A stretch of DNA of 18,465 bases, from contig CAYZFR010000064.1 in NCBI GenBank assembly GCA_964477875.1, positions 1 to 18,465 on the forward strand. The letters run 5' to 3'. Source of the DNA: Kuafuiihalomonas sp964477875. Its GTDB lineage: Bacteria > Myxococcota > Kuafuiibacteriia > Kuafuiibacteriales > Kuafuiibacteriaceae. The position numbers and the translations under genes are program-made. This document shows, piece after piece, positions 7,474-14,652 of this stretch (positions within the stretch are counted from its first letter, which is position 1; each line of letters begins with the position of its first letter). The notes under the pieces are model-generated. The model had not been told where the DNA came from. It did no database searches and worked only from the letters and a program-made list of their open reading frames with translations.

Positions 7474-8664
7474 TCAGTCACCGTCGAGTGCGTCCCGGAG
7501 TCGATCGAAGAACGAGCCCGTGCGCCGGCGCCGGCGCTGTGGGTTCGGCTTCTTCTTGGCGTCGGCCGGCTGCACCTCGGCCGGCATCGGCATGGCCTCG
7601 TCGAGCTGTTCGAGGAGCTCTTGCTGGCTCTTGCCGACCTTTTCGGGGACGTGGACCGTCAGGTGGACGAAGATGTCCCCGTTTCCCGAACCGTCCAGCC
7701 GGGGCACACCCGCCCCCGCCAGGCGGACGATGTCGCCAGGCCGCGCCCCCGGAGGCACGACGACTTCGTGCTCGGCGCCCTGGAGCCCGGCCAGCGTCGT
7801 CTGGCCGCCCAGACAAGCCATCGGGTAGCTGACCGCCAGCTCGCAGTGGAGGTCTCCGCCGTCCCGCGCGAAGGTCTCGTGGGCTTTGACGTCGATGAGG
7901 ACGTAGAGGTCACCGGGCGGCCCACCGTGAAGGCCGGCGTTGCCTTCGCCGGTCAGCCGCAGCCGGAGGCCGCTGTAGACGCCGGCCGGCACCCTGATCT
8001 CGAGCTTCCGGTCGTGGGCCCGAAACCCGCTGCCCCGGCAGGTCGCGCAGACCTGCTCCGGCACCCGTCCCGCGCCGCCACAGGCGCGACAGGTGGTGGC
8101 GATCATGAAGGCGCCCCGACCCTGGACCACTTGCCCCTGGCCTCGGCACTGGGGACAGGTCACCATCCGCCCGTTTTCGGCGCCGCTGCCCGAGCATTCT
8201 TCGCAAGGCGACATGCGCTCGATCTCGATCGTCCGGGCCGCGCCGACGGCGGCGTCCTCGAGGTCGACCTCGACCGACGCATGCAGATCCGAGCCCGCCA
8301 TCGGGCGAGGCCCGCGGGGTCCGCCGCCTCCGAAGCCTCCAGGGCCGGCCTGCCCCCCGAAGAACTCGGAGAAGATGTCGCCGAACTGGCTGAAGATGTC
8401 GCCCAGGTCGCCGGTGAAGGGGCTGTAGCCGCCGTTCTTCAGCCCGTCGAAGCCGGCCCGGTCGTAGATCGCCCGCTTGCTGTCGTCGGACAGAACCTCG
8501 TAGGCCTCCGAGGCTTCCTTGAAGCGCTTTTCGGCCTGGACGTCCCCCTGGTTCCGATCCGGATGGTACTGAAGCGCGAGCTTGCGGTAGGCCGCCTTGA
8601 TCGTGCGCTCGTCGGCGTTCCGGGCCACCCCGAGCACTTCGTAGTAGTCCCGTTGCTGCGCCAC
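7474..8664 (-). CDS. dnaJ: DnaJ (Hsp40) co-chaperone
   Basis: This is a full-length type I DnaJ of 396 residues. The J-domain (1-70) has HPD at 34-36 to stimulate the DnaK ATPase. A Gly/Phe-rich region follows (about 72-122), then four zinc-binding CxxCxGxG repeats at 154-213 (CEECSGSG, CPQCRGQG, CRACGGAG, CATCRGSG) and the two C-terminal substrate-binding beta-barrel domains. The last 40 residues are unusual: a Lys/Arg-rich linker (KKKPNPQRRRRR) ending in an FFDRLRDALDG helix-like tail. The GTG start at 8664 has GAGAGGGG upstream. No dnaK or grpE is in the window, so it may be one of several DnaJ paralogues, which are common in myxobacteria. A candidate promoter lies in the 54-bp gap after queE. 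Confidence 0.95.
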   Translation of the reverse strand: MAQQRDYYEVLGVARNADERTIKAAYRKLALQYHPDRNQGDVQAEKRFKEASEAYEVLSDDSKRAIYDRAGFDGLKNGGYSPFTGDLGDIFSQFGDIFSEFFGGQAGPGGFGGGGPRGPRPMAGSDLHASVEVDLEDAAVGAARTIEIERMSPCEECSGSGAENGRMVTCPQCRGQGQVVQGRGAFMIATTCRACGGAGRVPEQVCATCRGSGFRAHDRKLEIRVPAGVYSGLRLRLTGEGNAGLHGGPPGDLYVLIDVKAHETFARDGGDLHCELAVSYPMACLGGQTTLAGLQGAEHEVVVPPGARPGDIVRLAGAGVPRLDGSGNGDIFVHLTVHVPEKVGKSQQELLEQLDEAMPMPAEVQPADAKKKPNPQRRRRRTGSFFDRLRDALDGD

Positions 8665-8673
8665 GACCGCCCC

Positions 8674-8701
8674 TCTCTAAACACTCGGACTGTGAGGTCA
8701 A
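8674..8701 (-). promoter_or_regulatory. Candidate sigma-70-type promoter for dnaJ
   Basis: Minus-strand TTGACC (8696-8701, five of six matches to TTGACA) and TAGAGA (8674-8679, three of six matches to TATAAT) are 16 bp apart in the queE-dnaJ spacer. The -10-like box partly overlaps the ribosome-binding site, so transcription would begin almost at the GTG. That makes this exact pair doubtful. No heat-shock-type promoter was recognised. Confidence 0.25.
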
Positions 8702-8718
8702 ATCCCAGATTCTCAGGC

Positions 8719-9360
8719 TCAGCGGCCCGGTACGTCGCCCCACAGGATTTTGTGCAGCTGCAGATTCAATCGCACGGGTAAACCCGAGGAAAGGATCCAC
8801 GCCGTCAGGTCGGCGGCCGACTGCCCCCACACCGGCGACATCGAGACCGGCGCACGGGCCAAGAGATCATGGCGTCGAATCCGTTCGATGCCCCAGTCGA
8901 AGTCGCGGTGGTCGGCCACCACGATCTTCAGTTCGTCGCCGGGACGAAGTCGGTCCAGGTTCGTCCAGTCGGTCCGTTCGCTCTCCCCGGAGCCGGGCGC
9001 CTTGAGGTCGACGATCCGCCCAACGCCCTCGGGAAGGATCGAAATGTCTCTCTCCCCGCTCGTCTCGCACAGGACCTCGTACCCCTGATCGAGGAGTCGT
9101 CGGGCGAGCCCGACCACCGCCGGCTGCAGCAGGGGCTCGCCGCCCGTGATCTCCACCAGCCGGGCGGGATGAGAAGCCACGCGTTCCATGATCGCGTCCA
9201 GGCTCATCCACTCGCCGCCCTTGAAAGTGTAGGTGCTGTCGCACCATACGCAACGCAAGTTGCAGCCGGTGAGGCGCACGAAGGTGCAGGGCCACCCGGC
9301 TCGGGTCGACTCCCCTTGGATGGAGTGGAAGATCTCCGTGATCCGCAGCCGCTCCGACAC
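8719..9360 (-). CDS. queE: 7-carboxy-7-deazaguanine synthase (radical SAM)
   Basis: The enzyme converts 6-carboxytetrahydropterin to 7-carboxy-7-deazaguanine in queuosine-precursor biosynthesis, using S-adenosylmethionine and a 4Fe-4S cluster. The 213-residue product starts ITEIFHSIQGE, typical of QueE, and has the cluster ligands Cys33, Cys37 and Cys40 in CNLRCVWC followed by DSTYTFKGGE. ITGGEPLLQ (the SAM-binding GGEP motif) and CETSGE follow, and the usual C-terminal QLHKILWG is present. The length is normal for the short bacterial form. The start is GTG at 9360; the upstream ATG at 9382 is out of frame. The other pathway genes (queC, queD, folE) are not in the window. It lies 49 bp downstream of the coiled-coil gene on the same strand and 54 bp before dnaJ. 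Confidence 0.95.
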   Translation of the reverse strand: MSERLRITEIFHSIQGESTRAGWPCTFVRLTGCNLRCVWCDSTYTFKGGEWMSLDAIMERVASHPARLVEITGGEPLLQPAVVGLARRLLDQGYEVLCETSGERDISILPEGVGRIVDLKAPGSGESERTDWTNLDRLRPGDELKIVVADHRDFDWGIERIRRHDLLARAPVSMSPVWGQSAADLTAWILSSGLPVRLNLQLHKILWGDVPGR

Positions 9361-9409
9361 GCCTTCCGAGGTCGTGCCCCATGACGAAGAACGTCAAGAG
9401 GACTGCGCC

Positions 9410-10084
9410 CTATATGAGGGCTTCGTCGATCGCCTGGGCGAGGGCGTGCGGGATCGAGGTGTCTTCGCCCTCCTTGGTGTGGCCGGCGCCGTCCTGCTTC
9501 CTTCGGAGGACCCGGTTCAGGCCCGCACTGGAGGGCCGCAGAGAGCTCCACTCGAACTGGGAGGCGGCTCCGTAGCGGGCGACCTCCGCGCGGATGGTGT
9601 CCAGGCCGGCCTCGATGACGTCCATGTTCTCTTGGGCATCACCCAGGATCGGATCGACCTCCCGAAGCATCTCGGTGAGAGCATCGGCCTGCTCCTTGAA
9701 CTGAGGTGGAAGACTTCCTTCTCCGGCCAAGCGGCCGACGCCGGCCACCACGTCACCGAGCTTCTCGAGCAGCGCCATGAGCTGAGCCGAGGTCTGGGTG
9801 CTCTTCTCGGAAGTCTGGTTGAGGGCGATCTCGATCTCTTCGATGGAACGGCGAAGGCGCGCCCGGAGCTCGACCGATCGCCCATCGTCGGCGGCGTCGA
9901 GGTCGATGTCTTCCACCTCGAGCACTTCGCTTGGCCCGGTACCGACCATGGGCTCGGTGGGCAGGTCGGCCAACACCTGGCGAAGTACACGCTCCGCATG
10001 ACGCCACGTCATGACCGCCACCGCCCAACCGGCTAGGGCCAGGTTCAGCAGGAAGATGGCGAGGAAACCGGACACCTCAAACAT
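9410..10084 (-). CDS. Membrane-anchored coiled-coil protein, unknown function
   Basis: I do not recognise a family. The 224-residue product opens with a single transmembrane helix at about residues 5-25 (GFLAIFLLNLALAGWAVAVM) followed by WRHAERVLRQ. The positive charges after the helix suggest that most of the protein is cytoplasmic. An acidic stretch (VLEVEDIDLDAADD) precedes a long heptad-like region at about 70-170 (RRSIEEIEIALNQTSEK, LMALLEKLGDVVAGV, ADALTEMLREVDPIL) that probably forms a coiled coil. The tail is short and charged. The ATG at 10084 is preceded by GGAGGCGGGAG and overlaps the upstream gene's stop by 8 bp (ATGTTTGA), so the two genes are likely translationally coupled. An ATG at 10105 lacks a ribosome-binding site. 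Confidence 0.8.
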   Translation of the reverse strand: MFEVSGFLAIFLLNLALAGWAVAVMTWRHAERVLRQVLADLPTEPMVGTGPSEVLEVEDIDLDAADDGRSVELRARLRRSIEEIEIALNQTSEKSTQTSAQLMALLEKLGDVVAGVGRLAGEGSLPPQFKEQADALTEMLREVDPILGDAQENMDVIEAGLDTIRAEVARYGAASQFEWSSLRPSSAGLNRVLRRKQDGAGHTKEGEDTSIPHALAQAIDEALI

Positions 10085-11612
10085 GGACTCCCGCCTCCAA
10101 TCCATCGAGCCGCCGCCGGAACCAAAAGCCCAAGGCGATCAGCAACAGCGGGGTCTGGGCGATCCCCACACCGGCCACGTTTCGCCAGAGCGCCGAAGGC
10201 GGCGTCAGATCCGGAACCTCGAGCTCTTGGACCGGAAAGCGCCGCACGTGCCCGAACTCCAGAGCTCGGGCCTGGACGGTCAGGCGAACGGGCGCAGCCT
10301 CGAAGCGAAGACGACCGCGAAGCGATGCCCCTTCGCGCTGCAGGCTGGACTCCACGGGCTCGCCCCCATCGGTGTGAAGGCGGGCCCGGGCCACCAGCTC
10401 GACCAGATCGTCGCAGCCGGGCAGGCGCTGGACCTCGACGTCGACGTAGCCGTCATCCCACTGGGCCTCGGGCTTCAGACAAGGCGGAGAGACGCGGTAA
10501 GGCGCCCAGCGGTGACGCCGCATCCCCGGGGTCCGAGCCTGGAGGAGACCTCGAAACTCCCCCGCCTCCGCGGGCGTCCAGCGGCCGACGAAGCGGCCCT
10601 CCTCTGCTCGGTCCAGCTGGAGGCGCTGGCCACCATCGAGGACAAAGCTCATTTCGAGGGACTTGAGCCGGGCGAAGGAGAGGACCGGGTGTCCGTCCTG
10701 GACGAGACGTCCGACCACCAGAGCCGGACTTCCGGCGGTGGGGATCCGGGGCTCGAGGCGAACGTCGAGCTCGGTGAGTCCTCGCCGAACCGCGACCACG
10801 AGCTGATCGAGCTGGGGCTGATCGGCCCGCCAGATGCCGGCCACCGGCTCGTCGACCTGGATCAGATCGAAGGCTTTCCGGGCCATCCACTCGACCCCGG
10901 GCTTCGGCCGCAGGCCTCGAAGCACCGACTCGTCCGGCAACAGCAGCGCGTTGTCGCCCTCGGGCAGCGACGTCATGATGGCCTCCAGCGCGCCTACGTC
11001 CTGGTCGACCCGAAACGCCCCCCCGTCGGTGGTGAGCAGATCGACCCGCTCTTCGGTGACCGCGATGTCGAACATGGACGCATGGAGACGCGGGGGACGA
11101 TCGTGGTGCGTGCCGCCGGTGGCCCGGGCCAGCCGGATCAGCTCGGCACTGGGACCAGCGCCGAGGGTGACGACGTGGACGTGGACGTGCCGCACCCGGG
11201 CGTCTTCGATCAGCCGGTCGAGGTTTTGGTCGTCGACCCCTTTGGGGTTGCGAGCCGCAACCATGACGAGGACGTCGCGATACTTGGGATGGCGCGGACC
11301 GAGCATGTCGAGGGCGGCCTCCAGGCTCGCCTCCAGCTCGAAGGGCTGAGCGCGAGCTCTCTCCAGGCGCCGGCGGAGCAGACCCGTCGGTCCCGACATG
11401 GACAGGAGCACCCGGGGACGTTCGCCGATCTCGAGCACACCGAGACGATCCCGCTCGTCGGCCAAGGCGCCGAAGATCTCCAGGGCATCGAAGACCCGCG
11501 CTCGGGCCGGCGAGCTCAGTTGGCCGTCGACCATCAGCAGCATCCGGGTGTCGGAGGGCTCGACGGCGGCGAGGGCTCCGCCGAGCACGAGGATGAGGGG
11601 GGCCAATCCCAC
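10077..11612 (-). CDS. Membrane-anchored protein with a degenerate VWA-like domain, unknown function
   Basis: The 511-residue product has a hydrophobic N-terminus (GLAPLILVLGGALAA) that looks like a signal peptide, although it lacks basic residues. A VWA-like fold follows at about 22-190 (RMLLMVDGQLSSPARARVFD, RDVLVMVAARNP, VHVHVVTLG). The metal site is degenerate: the DxSxS motif reads Asp29-Gly-Gln31-Leu-Ser33, and the usual TDG after strand 4 is AAR (119-121). A middle region with Ig-like strands (SFVLDGGQRLQL, GRFVGRWTPAEAGEFRGLLQ) leads to one C-terminal transmembrane helix (GIAQTPLLLIALGFWF) followed by RRR, so nearly all of it should be periplasmic. Start is GTG at 11612, 40 bp after recJ. 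It overlaps the coiled-coil gene by 8 bp, and the pair may work together across the inner membrane. Function unknown. Confidence 0.8.
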   Translation of the reverse strand: MGLAPLILVLGGALAAVEPSDTRMLLMVDGQLSSPARARVFDALEIFGALADERDRLGVLEIGERPRVLLSMSGPTGLLRRRLERARAQPFELEASLEAALDMLGPRHPKYRDVLVMVAARNPKGVDDQNLDRLIEDARVRHVHVHVVTLGAGPSAELIRLARATGGTHHDRPPRLHASMFDIAVTEERVDLLTTDGGAFRVDQDVGALEAIMTSLPEGDNALLLPDESVLRGLRPKPGVEWMARKAFDLIQVDEPVAGIWRADQPQLDQLVVAVRRGLTELDVRLEPRIPTAGSPALVVGRLVQDGHPVLSFARLKSLEMSFVLDGGQRLQLDRAEEGRFVGRWTPAEAGEFRGLLQARTPGMRRHRWAPYRVSPPCLKPEAQWDDGYVDVEVQRLPGCDDLVELVARARLHTDGGEPVESSLQREGASLRGRLRFEAAPVRLTVQARALEFGHVRRFPVQELEVPDLTPPSALWRNVAGVGIAQTPLLLIALGFWFRRRLDGLEAGVHV

Positions 11613-11652
11613 GCATCCACGATCGGCCGTCCCGGTCTAAATTTGAGAGCAA

Positions 11653-13383
11653 TCAGCCGACGAGCGCGGCAGGGGCATCGGTCCGGGCCTGGATCTCCCG
11701 CACGCGGACTTCGACGCGCTCGAAGCCACCGAAATCATTGACTTCCAGGCAACCGGCGACATCGACCTGGGTTCCCAGCCCCAGGCTCGGCTCCAAGGCC
11801 CCCTGCTTGAAGGCGATGGCCGAGACCGGCCGCGGGCCGTCGCCGAAGCGCAGCTTGAGATGCTGCCCTCCGACCACCTGGACCCGGCGGACGGGCCCGG
11901 CCAGCCCGCAGAGCGGCTCGGGGTTGCCGACGCCGAAGGGCCCGAGCCGCTCCAGACCCTGGACGAGGTCGAGGCTCAAGGCCTCGGGGAGCAGACTCAA
12001 GTCGAGCTCGACCGGAGGTGTGGCGTCTCGGATGGCGTCGGCTTCGGCTCGAAAGACCTCCAATAGCTGGGTCCGAAAGGGAGAAAAGCCCCCCTCCCCC
12101 AAGCGAAAGCCCGCCGCCGCACGGTGGCCGCCGAACTTCACGAGGTGGTCCCGACACGCGGCCAGGGCGTCGTAGAGGTGGAGGGCGCCCGCGGTGCGGG
12201 CGCTCCCCCGCCCGTGGCGTCCCACCACCACCGCCGGCTTTCCGTATCTTTCGACCAGCCGGGAGGCCACGATCCCCACCACCCCGGGGTGCCACTCAGG
12301 GTCGGCGACCACGACCCCGGGCGCATCCTGATCCAACTGGGCCTGGCCCTCGGCGGCCCGAAAGACTTCGGCTTCGATCAGCCTTCGGTCGGCGTTGGCG
12401 GCGTCCAGGGTGGCGGCGTGCCGGCGGGCTTCGTCCATGCGCCCCGAGGTCAGCAGCTGCACCCCGACCGACGCATCGTCGAGCCGTCCGGCGGCATTGA
12501 TCCGCGGCGCCAGCTTGAAGGCGACGTCCTGGCTCCGCACCTTGCGGGGGCGGATCTGGGCGACCTCCATCAAGGCGCGGAGCCCGGGCCGCCGAGCCTG
12601 GGCCATCTCCTGCAGCCCAAACCAGGCCAGCATGCGGTTCACGCCGGTCAAGGGGACCATATCGGCGATGGTGCCGAGCGCGACGAGATCGAGGGCCTGC
12701 TTGAGCCTGGGCTCCTCGATGCCGGTCCGAGCGTAGAAGCCGGCTTCACGGAGACGCTTGCGAACGCCGACCACGAGGTTGAAGGCGACCCCGACCGCGG
12801 CCAGCACCTTGTCCGGGTAGGCGCAGTCTGGATGGTGGGGGTTCAAGGTGGCGACGGCCCGGGGCAGGGCCGGCGGACAGCGGTGGTGGTCGACCACGAT
12901 GACGTCGATCCCCAGGGCCCGGGCGCGCTCGACTTCGTCGACGGCGGTGATGCCGCAGTCCAGGGTGACGAGCAGCCGAGTCCCTTCACCAGCCAGCTGC
13001 TCCACGGCGGCGGGATTGAGGCCGTAGCCCTCCTCGAGCCGATGGGGAATGTAGACCCGGGCCCGCAGGCCGTGGTGCAGAAGGAAACTCTGGACCAGAG
13101 CGCTGGACGTGACGCCATCGACGTCGAAGTCGCCGTAGAGGGTGACCGGCTCCTGCTTCTCGATGGCCTGCACCAAGCGATCCGCGGCGTCGGCGAGGCC
13201 GCGCATGGAGAAAGGATCGGGCATGTCGCTGAGCCTCGGGCTCAAAAAGCGGGAGGCCGCCTCGGGACTCGCGAGGCCCCGGTGCCACAGCACCCGAGCC
13301 ACGGGATCGGGGACCTGCAGCGCCGACGCGAGCCGTGCGACCGCATGGTCGTCGGCGGGGCGGAGGGGCCAAGGCGCGTCCAC
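11653..13383 (-). CDS. recJ: Single-stranded-DNA-specific 5'-3' exonuclease RecJ
   Basis: RecJ degrades single-stranded DNA 5' to 3' in recombination, mismatch repair and replication restart. At 576 residues it is the usual full length. The DHH phosphoesterase motifs are all present: YGDFDVDGVTSSAL at 83-96, LDCGI at 141-145, VVDHH at 163-167, and a GTIADMVPL stretch. PRINAAGRLDDA follows, then the DHHA1 nucleic-acid-binding motif (VKFGGHRAAAGF) and a C-terminal OB-like domain. The GTG start at 13383 agrees with the family N-terminus (VLWHRGLASPEAASRFLSP). It lies about 100 bp downstream of secF, separated by hairpins, so it is probably a separate transcription unit. The yajC-secD-secF-recJ order is, to my knowledge, recurrent in the former Deltaproteobacteria. 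Confidence 0.96.
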   Translation of the reverse strand: MDAPWPLRPADDHAVARLASALQVPDPVARVLWHRGLASPEAASRFLSPRLSDMPDPFSMRGLADAADRLVQAIEKQEPVTLYGDFDVDGVTSSALVQSFLLHHGLRARVYIPHRLEEGYGLNPAAVEQLAGEGTRLLVTLDCGITAVDEVERARALGIDVIVVDHHRCPPALPRAVATLNPHHPDCAYPDKVLAAVGVAFNLVVGVRKRLREAGFYARTGIEEPRLKQALDLVALGTIADMVPLTGVNRMLAWFGLQEMAQARRPGLRALMEVAQIRPRKVRSQDVAFKLAPRINAAGRLDDASVGVQLLTSGRMDEARRHAATLDAANADRRLIEAEVFRAAEGQAQLDQDAPGVVVADPEWHPGVVGIVASRLVERYGKPAVVVGRHGRGSARTAGALHLYDALAACRDHLVKFGGHRAAAGFRLGEGGFSPFRTQLLEVFRAEADAIRDATPPVELDLSLLPEALSLDLVQGLERLGPFGVGNPEPLCGLAGPVRRVQVVGGQHLKLRFGDGPRPVSAIAFKQGALEPSLGLGTQVDVAGCLEVNDFGGFERVEVRVREIQARTDAPAALVG

Positions 13384-13389
13384 GGTGGG

Positions 13390-13418
13390 ACCCTAGGTGA
13401 TCCGATCCCATCCATCAA
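13390..13418 (-). promoter_or_regulatory. Candidate promoter for recJ, possibly leaderless
   Basis: TTGATG (13413-13418, four of six matches) and TAGGGT (13390-13395, three of six matches) lie exactly 17 bp apart on the minus strand. The -10-like box ends six bases before the recJ GTG, so the transcript would start about at the start codon. The AGGG within it could instead be read as a weak Shine-Dalgarno sequence nine bases away. Confidence 0.25.
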
Positions 13419-13453
13419 GCAGCACACAAGATGTAGGGTGCCCTCCGCTCGCG

Positions 13454-13466
13454 CCCCCCAGGGGGG
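13454..13466 (-). repeat. Short C6-A-G6 inverted repeat between secF and recJ
   Basis: Six Cs, one A and six Gs form a GC-only palindrome 4 bp beyond the larger secF hairpin. Allowing a 3-nt loop it can fold as a 5-bp stem. It may act with its neighbour to slow or end transcription, but no T-tract follows. Confidence 0.3.
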
Positions 13467-13469
13467 TGG

Positions 13470-13491
13470 GCCTAGGCCTCAGGGCCTAGGC
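13470..13491 (-). terminator. Perfect 9-bp hairpin spanning the secF stop codon
   Basis: GCCTAGGCC and GGCCTAGGC form a perfect 9-bp stem with a 4-nt loop (TCAG). The first-transcribed arm contains the secF TAG stop. The position at the end of the yajC-secD-secF unit suggests a transcription or mRNA end, but there is no T-tract, so intrinsic termination is uncertain. Confidence 0.4.
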
Positions 13492-14640
13492 TTCGCCGAA
13501 GCGGAGCCGCAGGAGGCGGAAGGTCGGGGCGGCGACGTAGATGGACGAGTAGGTGCCGATGATGATCCCCACCGTCATGATGAGGCCGAATTCGGCCAGC
13601 ACCGTGCCCCGGCCGAAGACCATGAGGCAAAAACAGGCGAGCAGGGTCGAAATCGAGGTCATCAAGGTGCGCCCGAGGGTCTCGTTCACCGCCTTGTTGA
13701 TCCGGTCGTCGATGGCCAGGCCTTGGGCCCCGCCGACCGACTCACGTATGCGGTCGAAGATGACGATGGTGTCGTTGATCGAGTAGCCGACCAGGGTCAA
13801 CAGACCCGCAATGGTGGCGAGGGAGAACTGCGCTCCCAGGAGCGACAGAAGCGCCACCGTGATCACCGAGTCGTGGACCAGGCACGCGATCGCGCCCGGG
13901 CCATAGAACAGATCGAAGCGGAAGGCGATATAGAGCAGAATGGCGAACATCGCGGCCAGGATGGCGACGATGCCGTCGTTCCGGAGCTGGCGTCCGACGG
14001 TCGGTCCCACGAACTCTACCCGGGCCGCTTGGACGGCGGTGTCGAGCTCCTTCATGCCGTTCACGACCGTGACGTCGATGCCGCGCAGCACGATCTCGAA
14101 GCGCTGCTGGTCCGGGCGACCGACACGGCGAACGAGGCGAACCGGGTGGCCGGTGCCCTCCACCACCGTGGACAGGCGCTCCGGCGATAGATTGGCCCCC
14201 GTCTGGGTGGCGGTCTCGGTGAAGTCGACCTTCACCACGTCACCGGCCTCGGGATCGTAGTCGAGTTTCTCGAAGGTCTGGCCGTACTCGCGCTCGAAGC
14301 CCTTTCGCAGCTGCGCGATCTCTTCCTGCCCGAAAGCCTCGGAGCGCTCGATGCGGGTGAGGAAGAAGGTGCCGGTCGAGGTCGGGACCTCGAAGCGCTG
14401 CACCGAGGTGTCGACCTCGGGAAAGAGCTCGTTGAGACGGCTTCGGACCTGCTCCGCCTCGACCTCTTCAGAGAACTGGAGCAGCACTTCGTGCCCGCCC
14501 GAGAAGTCCAGGCCAAGGTTCACGCCCTTGATCGCGATGACGAGGACGGCGGCGACGAAGAGGCCGATGGAGAAGCGTGCGAAGGTCGGCGCCGCCTTCA
14601 TGAAGTCGTAGTTGGTGTCGGGTCGGATGATGTTGAGCAT
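13486..14640 (-). CDS. secF: Protein translocase subunit SecF
   Basis: SecF joins SecD and YajC in the inner membrane and uses the proton gradient to pull exported proteins out of the SecYEG channel. The 384-residue product has TM1 at about 20-38, then the LGLDFSGGHEVLL motif opening the first periplasmic domain. Five C-terminal helices follow, with GYSINDTIVIFDRIRE, the signature of the fourth helix region, and NETLGRTLMTSISTLLA after it. It is about 60 residues longer than E. coli SecF. The extra length is in the periplasmic part (about 75-190, including KVDFTETATQTGANL and a further predicted strand-rich segment). The ATG at 14640 has a strong GAGGAGG seven bases upstream. The gap to secD is 12 bp. 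Confidence 0.96.
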   Translation of the reverse strand: MLNIIRPDTNYDFMKAAPTFARFSIGLFVAAVLVIAIKGVNLGLDFSGGHEVLLQFSEEVEAEQVRSRLNELFPEVDTSVQRFEVPTSTGTFFLTRIERSEAFGQEEIAQLRKGFEREYGQTFEKLDYDPEAGDVVKVDFTETATQTGANLSPERLSTVVEGTGHPVRLVRRVGRPDQQRFEIVLRGIDVTVVNGMKELDTAVQAARVEFVGPTVGRQLRNDGIVAILAAMFAILLYIAFRFDLFYGPGAIACLVHDSVITVALLSLLGAQFSLATIAGLLTLVGYSINDTIVIFDRIRESVGGAQGLAIDDRINKAVNETLGRTLMTSISTLLACFCLMVFGRGTVLAEFGLIMTVGIIIGTYSSIYVAAPTFRLLRLRFGEA

Positions 14641-14652
14641 GCTTCGACCTCC

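Noticed and set aside
6547..8781. A 744-codon open frame on the plus strand
   Set aside because: It lies opposite exbD, exbB and dnaJ, which have clear family motifs. Its composition is that of a high-GC antisense shadow, with no recognisable domain.
13384..13491. Three CCTAGG hexamers within about 100 bp as a binding-site cluster
   Set aside because: Two of them are the arms of the secF hairpin, and the third is isolated, so no regular spacing supports a protein-binding array.
12124..14190. A 688-codon open frame on the plus strand
   Set aside because: It runs antisense across recJ, the intergenic hairpins and secF, with low-complexity His/Gly/Asp-rich translation.
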